DNA of 26,930 bases from CAYLNH01 sp964384625. Lineage in GTDB: Bacteria; Verrucomicrobiota; Lentisphaeria; JABSQK01. Below the pieces are notes generated by a model. The model had not been told where the DNA came from. It saw nothing but the letters and a program-made list of their open reading frames with translations, and searched no databases. This document shows, piece by piece, positions 21,743-26,930 of the stretch. The number at the start of each line of letters is the position of its first letter. Position 1 is the first letter of the stretch. The position numbers and the translations under genes were made by a program. The stretch spans positions 1 to 26,930 of the forward strand of contig CAYLNH010000069.1 of the NCBI GenBank assembly GCA_964384625.1, given 5' to 3'.

Positions 21743-24262
21743 CTATTCTTCGTCCATGAAGTCGAACAGCGTCGGCTGATCGACGGGCTCCGGTTTTTTC
21801 TTGCGGGAACGGGCGAGTTTCGGACGGTCCCCCGGATCGAGGCCCTCGCCTTCGAGGTTGGCAAGGACCTCCTGCGAGCGTTCAAGGACCTCCTTGGGCA
21901 GGCCGGCCAGACGGCCTACATGGATGCCGTAGCTTTTGTCCGCGGCGCCCGCCGTGATCTTGTGGAGGAAGATCACCTTGTCGCCGTATTCCTTCACGGC
22001 GACGTTGGCGTTCTTCACGCCCTTGAAGATCTTCGACAACTGCGTCAGTTCGTGGTAGTGCGTGGCGAACAACGTCCGGGCATGCGCCCGGTTGTGAATA
22101 TACTCGGCCACGGCCCAGGCGATGCTCAAGCCGTCGAACGTGCTGGTGCCGCGGCCGATCTCATCGAGGATGATGAGGCTGCGATCGGTGGCGTTGTTGA
22201 GAATGTTGGCCGTCTCGAGCATCTCCACCATGAACGTGCTCTGGCCGCGCGACAAGTCGTCGGCCGCACCGATGCGGGTGAAGATGCGGTCGGCAATGCC
22301 GATGGTCGCCGCCGCGGCGGGGACATAACTGCCCATCTGCGCCATGAGTACCAGGAGGGCCACCTGTCGGATGTAGGTTGATTTCCCGGACATGTTCGGT
22401 CCGGTGATCAGCGTCAGGCAGTGCTCGTCGCAATCGAGCACGGCGTCATTGGGAACAAAGCGTTCATCGCGCATGAGGTGGTCAATCACGGGATGCCGGC
22501 CGTCCTTGATCTCGATCGTGGTCTCCAGTGTGACGGTTGGGCGCTGGTAGTCGTGCCGCAGAGCCGCCTCGGCCAGGGAGGCGATGGTGTCGACATTGCC
22601 GATGGCGCGGGCGACGGCCTGGACGGTGGCGGTCTGGGCCACGGCCTGTTCGCGCAGGCCCTGGAACAGCTCGTACTCGAGTGCTTTCGACTTCTCTTCG
22701 GAGCCGAGGACCTTGTCCTCGATCTCCTTCAGTGCCGGCGTAATAAAGCGTTCGGCGTTGGTCAATGTCTGTTTGCGGATATACTCCTCGGGGACGAGAT
22801 CGAGGTTGGCCTTGCTGACTTCGATGTAGTAGCCGAAGACCTTGTTGTAGCGGATTTTCAGCGACTTGATGCCGGTGCGCTCCTGTTCTTTCGCCTGCAG
22901 GTCGGCGATCCAGTTCTTGCCTTCGGTGGCGGCACTGTGCAGTTCGTCCAGGAGGTCGTTGTAGCCTTCACGAATCAGGCCGCCGTCCTTCGTGGTGGTC
23001 GGCGGTTCGTCGACGATGGCGCGGGCGATCAGCGCGGAGAGTTCCGGCAGTTCGGTCATCCGTTCACCAAGCCGGGCAATCAGTTCGGCGTTCTCCGCCA
23101 CGGCGAGGATGGCCTTCAGACTCGGGATCGCGTCGATCCCGCGCTGGAGCACCAGTAGATCACGGCCGTTGGCGGAACCGACATTCAGTCGGGAGATTGT
23201 CCGTTCGAGATCGCGGACCGCGCCGAGGGCCTCCCGCAGTTCGGCCAGGAGGAGTTGATCGCTGACGAAGACGTTGATGGCGTCGAGCCGTTCGTTAACA
23301 GCGCCGACATCCTGCAGCGGCCGCAGGATCCATTCGCGAATCAGCCGGCTGCCCATCGGCGTGACGGTGTGGTCCAGCACCGACAACAGCGTCGCATCGC
23401 GGCTGTCGCGAAACAACGGCTCCACCAGTTCCAGATTCCGTTGCGACGTGCGGTCCACCATCATATAGGTTTGCGCCGCATAGGGCTGCAGTGTCGTGAT
23501 GTGCGCGGCATCGCGCCGCAGGTTGTTCTGCGCATAGTGCAGGATGGCGCCGGCGGCCCGCACCGCCAGCGGGTACTCGCGACAGCCGAAACCGTCGAGC
23601 GAGGCCACCTTGAAATGTTTCAGCAAGAGATCGAGGGCGACGCTCGCATCGAAAATCCAGTCTTCGACGGAGGTCCAGAGCATGGTCGCCGGGCCTTCGG
23701 GAAAGCCGGCCTTCTCCCAGTCGTCATAGAGGCCGTAGGGCACGAGCGCCTCCGCCGGCTGCAGCCGGTTGAGCTCGGTCTCGAGTTGCTCCAGGCCGGT
23801 CGCTTCGGTGACGCGAAATTCAGCGGTGCTGATATCCAGGCTGGCAATGCCGTACTGCTCTTTCTTACCGGGACAGACGCTGACCAGGAAGTTGCTGCGT
23901 TGCTTGTCGAGGACGTTGCCGTCGACAATGGTCCCGGGGGTGATGACCTGGGTGATCTCGCGTTTGACCAGGCCTTTGGCCTGTTTCGGGTCTTCCATCT
24001 GTTCGGCGATGGCGACCTTGATGCCGGCGGTCAGCGCCCGCGACAGATAGTTCTCCAGCGCGTGATAGGGCACGCCGGCCATCGGCACGCCCTGGCGTTT
24101 GGTCAACGTGATGTCCAGCACTTCGCTGCCGCGCACGGCGTCATCGAAGAACATCTCATAGAAATCCCCCATCCGGAACAGCAGGAGGACATCGTCATCC
24201 AGTTCCGCCTTACTCTGGCGGTACTGAGCCATCATCGGGGTCAGTTTGGGCTTCTTGCTCAT
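21743..24262 (-). CDS. mutS: DNA mismatch repair protein MutS
   Basis: MutS recognises base mismatches and small loops and, with MutL, starts repair. The 839-residue protein has the mismatch-stacking F34-Y35-E36 in GDFYEMF, the connector and lever domains, and the ATPase core with Walker A GPNMSGKST (621-629), DEIGRGTSTFDG, and the THYHEL motif. The C-terminus ends with QPTLFDF, a beta-clamp-binding type motif (QxxLF). Length is normal for MutS1. It is 120 bases behind mreB on the same strand and is followed after six bases by the formyltransferase gene, so it may be co-transcribed with that gene and the radical SAM gene. A GC-rich 6-bp hairpin at 24336-24352 lies in the gap before it, without a T-run. 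Confidence 0.98.
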   Translation of the reverse strand: MSKKPKLTPMMAQYRQSKAELDDDVLLLFRMGDFYEMFFDDAVRGSEVLDITLTKRQGVPMAGVPYHALENYLSRALTAGIKVAIAEQMEDPKQAKGLVKREITQVITPGTIVDGNVLDKQRSNFLVSVCPGKKEQYGIASLDISTAEFRVTEATGLEQLETELNRLQPAEALVPYGLYDDWEKAGFPEGPATMLWTSVEDWIFDASVALDLLLKHFKVASLDGFGCREYPLAVRAAGAILHYAQNNLRRDAAHITTLQPYAAQTYMMVDRTSQRNLELVEPLFRDSRDATLLSVLDHTVTPMGSRLIREWILRPLQDVGAVNERLDAINVFVSDQLLLAELREALGAVRDLERTISRLNVGSANGRDLLVLQRGIDAIPSLKAILAVAENAELIARLGERMTELPELSALIARAIVDEPPTTTKDGGLIREGYNDLLDELHSAATEGKNWIADLQAKEQERTGIKSLKIRYNKVFGYYIEVSKANLDLVPEEYIRKQTLTNAERFITPALKEIEDKVLGSEEKSKALEYELFQGLREQAVAQTATVQAVARAIGNVDTIASLAEAALRHDYQRPTVTLETTIEIKDGRHPVIDHLMRDERFVPNDAVLDCDEHCLTLITGPNMSGKSTYIRQVALLVLMAQMGSYVPAAAATIGIADRIFTRIGAADDLSRGQSTFMVEMLETANILNNATDRSLIILDEIGRGTSTFDGLSIAWAVAEYIHNRAHARTLFATHYHELTQLSKIFKGVKNANVAVKEYGDKVIFLHKITAGAADKSYGIHVGRLAGLPKEVLERSQEVLANLEGEGLDPGDRPKLARSRKKKPEPVDQPTLFDFMDEE

Positions 24263-24382
24263 GGATCCCTGCGGACGGTTTCGCGATCAGGAGGGGCTAA
24301 GGTAGGCGTGGTCCGGGCAAATGGCAAGAGCAGTGCCCCGGGCAGTCCGGGGAACCTGCGAAACGACCGTCCAATCCGGCAA

Positions 24383-25414
24383 TTACCCCAGGCGTTTACG
24401 GTATTTGTCGAGGCCCTCGAGATAGATGCCGGTGCCGCGCGCCACCGCCAGCAGCGGGTCGTCGGCAACCATGACGGGCAGGCCGGTTTCCTCGGCGATC
24501 AACTGGTCGAGCCCGCGGAGTTTGGCGCCGCCGCCGGCCAGCACAATCCCGTGATCGATCAGGTCCGACGCCAGTTCCGGCGGGCATCGTTCGAGGTTGA
24601 CGCGCACGGCTTCGACGATCGAGCTGATCGGCTCCAGCAGGGCTTCGCGCACTTCCGTCGAGGTGATCGTAATCGTCTTCGGCAGACCGCCGTTGAGATC
24701 GCGGCCCTTAACTTCGAGCTCGACCTCTTCGGTCATCGGATAGGCACTGCCGATCTTGATCTTGATCTGTTCAGCGGTGCGCTCGCCGATCAACAGGCTG
24801 TAGGACCGCTTGATGTAACGGACGATGCCGGTGTCCATGGTATCCCCGCCGACGCGGACGCTGCGGGATTCGACAATGCCGTTGAGCGAGACCACCGCGA
24901 CTTCCGTCGTCCCGCCGCCGATATCGACGATCATGTTGCCGACCGGCTCATTCACCGGCAGGCCGACGCCGAGCGCCGCCGCCATCGGTTCGTAGATCGT
25001 GATGACTTCGCGGCAGCCGGCGTTTTTGGCGCTTTCTTCGACGGCCTTGGATTCGACTTCGGTAATCCCGGTCGGCACCGCGACGACCAGCCGGGGACGC
25101 ATGATCTGCGTCTTCCGCCGGACCTTCTGAATAAAGTACCGCAGCATGCTCTCGGTGATCTCGAAGTCGGCAATCACGCCTTCCTTCATCGGGCGTACGG
25201 CGCGGATGTCGCCGGGGGTACGGCCCAACATGTCTTTGGCTTCAGCGCCGACGGCCAGCACCTTGCTCGAATTGTTCGCGACGGCGACGACCGACGGTTC
25301 ATTGAGAACAACGCCCTGCCCGCGGACAAAGACCAGGCAGTTCGCCGTGCCCAGATCAATTCCGATGTCGTTGCCGAAAATGGTTTTCAGTTTGCTCCAA
25401 ACACTCATGCTCAT
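24383..25414 (-). CDS. mreB: Rod shape-determining protein MreB
   Basis: MreB is the bacterial actin that organises lateral wall synthesis at the cytoplasmic side of the membrane. The 343-residue product shows the actin-fold signatures: phosphate-1 NDIGIDLGTANC (15-26), VAVPTGITEVESKAV, IYEPMAAALG (connect-1 region), phosphate-2 VDIGGGTTEVAVV, and adenosine-binding IVLAGGGAKLRGL. Two starts are possible: ATG at 25414 (GGGAG seven bases upstream) and ATG at 25408 (TGAGG seven bases upstream). mreC and mreD, which usually follow mreB, are not here; mutS follows instead. The leader of about 220 bases is unusually long (see promoter entry). Confidence 0.97.
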   Translation of the reverse strand: MSMSVWSKLKTIFGNDIGIDLGTANCLVFVRGQGVVLNEPSVVAVANNSSKVLAVGAEAKDMLGRTPGDIRAVRPMKEGVIADFEITESMLRYFIQKVRRKTQIMRPRLVVAVPTGITEVESKAVEESAKNAGCREVITIYEPMAAALGVGLPVNEPVGNMIVDIGGGTTEVAVVSLNGIVESRSVRVGGDTMDTGIVRYIKRSYSLLIGERTAEQIKIKIGSAYPMTEEVELEVKGRDLNGGLPKTITITSTEVREALLEPISSIVEAVRVNLERCPPELASDLIDHGIVLAGGGAKLRGLDQLIAEETGLPVMVADDPLLAVARGTGIYLEGLDKYRKRLG

Positions 25415-25638
25415 GCCTCAGCTCCCTGGAAAAAGGTATGCCTCCTGTATATCGGCTGTGCCGATGAAAATTGACCAGTGAGGAACTGCGGAGGGTCGGT
25501 AGAATCGCACAGAACTGCCGCGAGAAGGGTTGTGGCTGAAGCCTCCTCTGGGTGAAGATCCCGGTCGAACCGGGTGCCTCCTTCTTGGGCGATTCGCTAC
25601 CGAAATCCGGCAACTCCTCGCTACTGCCTCCTGTGCTC
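25415..25638 (-). other. Long mreB leader with four GGAGGC boxes
   Basis: This gene-free stretch of the mreB transcript carries GGAGGC at 25626-25631, 25576-25581, 25541-25546 and 25440-25445. None is positioned before a convincing start codon. A hairpin, CCCGGT-CGA-ACCGGG at 25560-25574, lies between two boxes. An open frame crosses the leader but its product has no recognisable features and runs out of frame into mreB. No known riboswitch was recognised. Confidence 0.45.
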
Positions 25639-25667
25639 ATTATCGATTTGCAACATGGTAAATACAA
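25639..25667 (-). promoter_or_regulatory. Predicted mreB promoter
   Basis: On the minus strand TTGTAT (25662-25667) and GATAAT (25639-25644) are 17 bases apart, both near consensus and in a local AT-rich patch. The start of transcription would be near 25632, leaving a leader of about 218 bases before mreB. Confidence 0.55.
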
Positions 25668-25741
25668 ATGAATTTGCCGAATTCGCGAAGTTTTTTTCGA
25701 CTTTTTTCCGACGCCGTCGGATTCACCTCGAAGCGAGGGCT

Positions 25742-25769
25742 TTGTAATCATGACGCGCACGCGTATATT
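25742..25769 (+). promoter_or_regulatory. Predicted promoter of the DUF368 gene
   Basis: TTGTAA (25742-25747) and TATATT (25764-25769) are 16 bases apart. Transcription would start near 25776, about 38 bases before the ATG at 25814. Confidence 0.5.
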
Positions 25770-25813
25770 CGGCGACTTCGGATCACTCCTCACCCGTTTG
25801 GCAAGGACACTGC

Positions 25814-26866
25814 ATGAAAGCGTTCATCGGCCCAATTGCTCTTGTCCTCAAAGGCGCCTGCATCGGCGTTGCCAACGTCATCCCCGGCGTCAGCGGCGGC
25901 ACCATGGCCCTGGTGCTGGGCCTCTACGAACGCCTGATCGACGCGCTGCACAAGGTCGGTTGGCAAACCGTCAAAGCGGTCTTCCCGCCCTACCCCGACG
26001 GACTGCCGGCCAAGTGGAAGGCCGAATGGGAACGGATCGATTTTTTCTTTCTTGTGTTCCTCGGGGTCGGCGCGGCCGGCGCTGTCCTGGTCTGCGCCAA
26101 GCTCATTCCGTATCTGATGTCGACGCATCACGACCCGACCTACGGCTTCTTCTGGGGGCTGATCCTGGCATCCATCATCGTGCCGTGGCAGATGCTGAGG
26201 AAGATCAGCTGGAAGGAGGTCCTTGCCTGTATCCTGGCCGTCGGCATGACCGCCGCGTTGAGCTATGAGATCGGCACGCGCAATATCGACAAGGCCAAGC
26301 GCAAGGAAGCCCTGAAACGGACGGAACAGGTCAGCGCCGCCGCCACCGAGGTCCCGGCGAAAAGGCCGGATGCGTCATCCGGGCGATTGGTCTTCCTGTT
26401 TGTCTGCGGTGCGTTGGCGATGTCAGCAATGATCCTGCCGGGGGTCAGCGGCTCGTTTGTCCTGCTGCTGCTCGGCGCCTATTTCGACGTGCTGCTGGCG
26501 ATCAACAACCTGCGGCGCCTCGACTTCCATCCGTCGAACATCCTCGTCTTTGTTGTGGTCGGTTGCGGCGCTGTCGCCGGGCTGTTGGGATTCACGCGGC
26601 TGTTGAACTTCGTCTTCAAGAGATACCATGACACGACAGTCGCCGCGCTGATCGGGCTGATGCTCGGCTCGCTCTACGGCATCTGGCCGTTCCGCCACTA
26701 TGAAGTGGTGGCCGGCGAACGGGTCGACGGCATGCCGGTGGTACCGACAATGGACCGGAACTTCGTGATGACGGCGGCGGCCGTGATTGCCGGCATTGCC
26801 ATCATTGGGGTATTCGTCTGGGTCGAGAAGCGCACCGGTACGGGTGAAGCGGTAGTAGAAGCGTAG
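25814..26866 (+). CDS. DUF368 / PopT-family undecaprenyl-phosphate translocase
   Basis: This is a 350-residue polytopic membrane protein with the two hallmark repeats of DUF368: ANVIPGVSGGTMALVLG (20-36) and MILPGVSGSFVLLLLG (206-221). About eight hydrophobic segments are visible, with a charged cytoplasmic loop at about 155-190 (KAKRKEALKRTEQ). Proteins of this family were recently shown to return undecaprenyl phosphate, the lipid carrier for peptidoglycan and other envelope glycans, to the inner leaflet. A role in carrier recycling fits its position next to mreB. Here the second repeat has GSF in place of GGT. AAGGA (25803-25807) lies six bases before the ATG. Specific function in this organism is inferred from the family. 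Confidence 0.92.
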   Translation: MKAFIGPIALVLKGACIGVANVIPGVSGGTMALVLGLYERLIDALHKVGWQTVKAVFPPYPDGLPAKWKAEWERIDFFFLVFLGVGAAGAVLVCAKLIPYLMSTHHDPTYGFFWGLILASIIVPWQMLRKISWKEVLACILAVGMTAALSYEIGTRNIDKAKRKEALKRTEQVSAAATEVPAKRPDASSGRLVFLFVCGALAMSAMILPGVSGSFVLLLLGAYFDVLLAINNLRRLDFHPSNILVFVVVGCGAVAGLLGFTRLLNFVFKRYHDTTVAALIGLMLGSLYGIWPFRHYEVVAGERVDGMPVVPTMDRNFVMTAAAVIAGIAIIGVFVWVEKRTGTGEAVVEA

Positions 26867-26930
26867 ACAGTAAAGGTACTTGACAGTGCCGAGTTCTTCG
26901 GTCATTTCCCAAAGGGACCATGTAACGCCT

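Noticed and set aside
24336..24352. Terminator between mreB and mutS
   Set aside because: A 6-bp GC hairpin exists but no T-run follows on the minus strand, so it is too weak to call.
23255..25474. 739-codon plus-strand frame opposite mutS and mreB
   Set aside because: It covers parts of two well-supported genes and the gap between them, with no recognisable domain.
25446..25638. Small gene starting at the ATG inside the mreB -10 region
   Set aside because: The ATG lies at the predicted -10 box, upstream of the transcription start. The frame crosses into mreB out of frame and its product has no features.

Overview
The window is GC-rich bacterial chromosome with dense coding, frequent 4-base ATGA start/stop overlaps, and a Gram-negative envelope inventory (Pal lipoprotein, TolC-type outer-membrane lipoprotein with adaptor and MacB-type ABC transporter, MreB, MurB, FtsH). 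No phage, transposase, CRISPR or plasmid gene was seen. The style (Hanks kinase with a zinc ribbon, FHA protein, proline-rich small proteins, simple tandem repeats between genes) would fit the PVC superphylum, perhaps Kiritimatiellota or a relative. That placement is an inference and needs marker-gene phylogeny.

Layout. At 1-82 is a tRNA-Tyr (minus strand), followed by about 540 bases without a convincing gene but with an 8-base tandem repeat. From 4812 down to 622 on the minus strand run a tail-anchored FHA protein, ftsH, a DUF167 gene and a response regulator fused to a class III nucleotide cyclase. A divergent promoter region at 4850-4970 separates these from a plus-strand operon: pal, a soluble Ser/Thr kinase, and a single gene that joins CoaD and CoaE, the last two steps of coenzyme A synthesis. 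A strong hairpin at 7882-7906 separates this operon from a convergent minus-strand gene in which an excisionase-type DNA-binding domain is fused to a GspE/PilB-like ATPase with an altered Walker B. A zinc-ribbon membrane protein built as a threefold repeat (9598-11280) and two tandem proline-rich small proteins follow.

From 18033 down to 12041 lies a five-gene efflux operon: tetR, outer-membrane factor, periplasmic adaptor, ABC ATPase and MacB-type permease. Every junction is an ATGA overlap, and a perfect TetR-type palindrome lies just upstream. murB (plus strand) follows; its stop codon is inside a 77-base array of eleven 7-base units.

On the minus strand from 24262 down are mutS, a small formyltransferase, and a cysteine-rich radical SAM/SPASM protein. 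The last two overlap by ATGA, and a 41-codon reading frame overlaps the radical SAM stop in the same way. This pair is the best candidate in the window for an undescribed pathway. mreB (minus) and a DUF368/PopT-type undecaprenyl-phosphate translocase (plus) diverge at the right end.

All annotations come from reading the sequence and from family knowledge. No database search was run.
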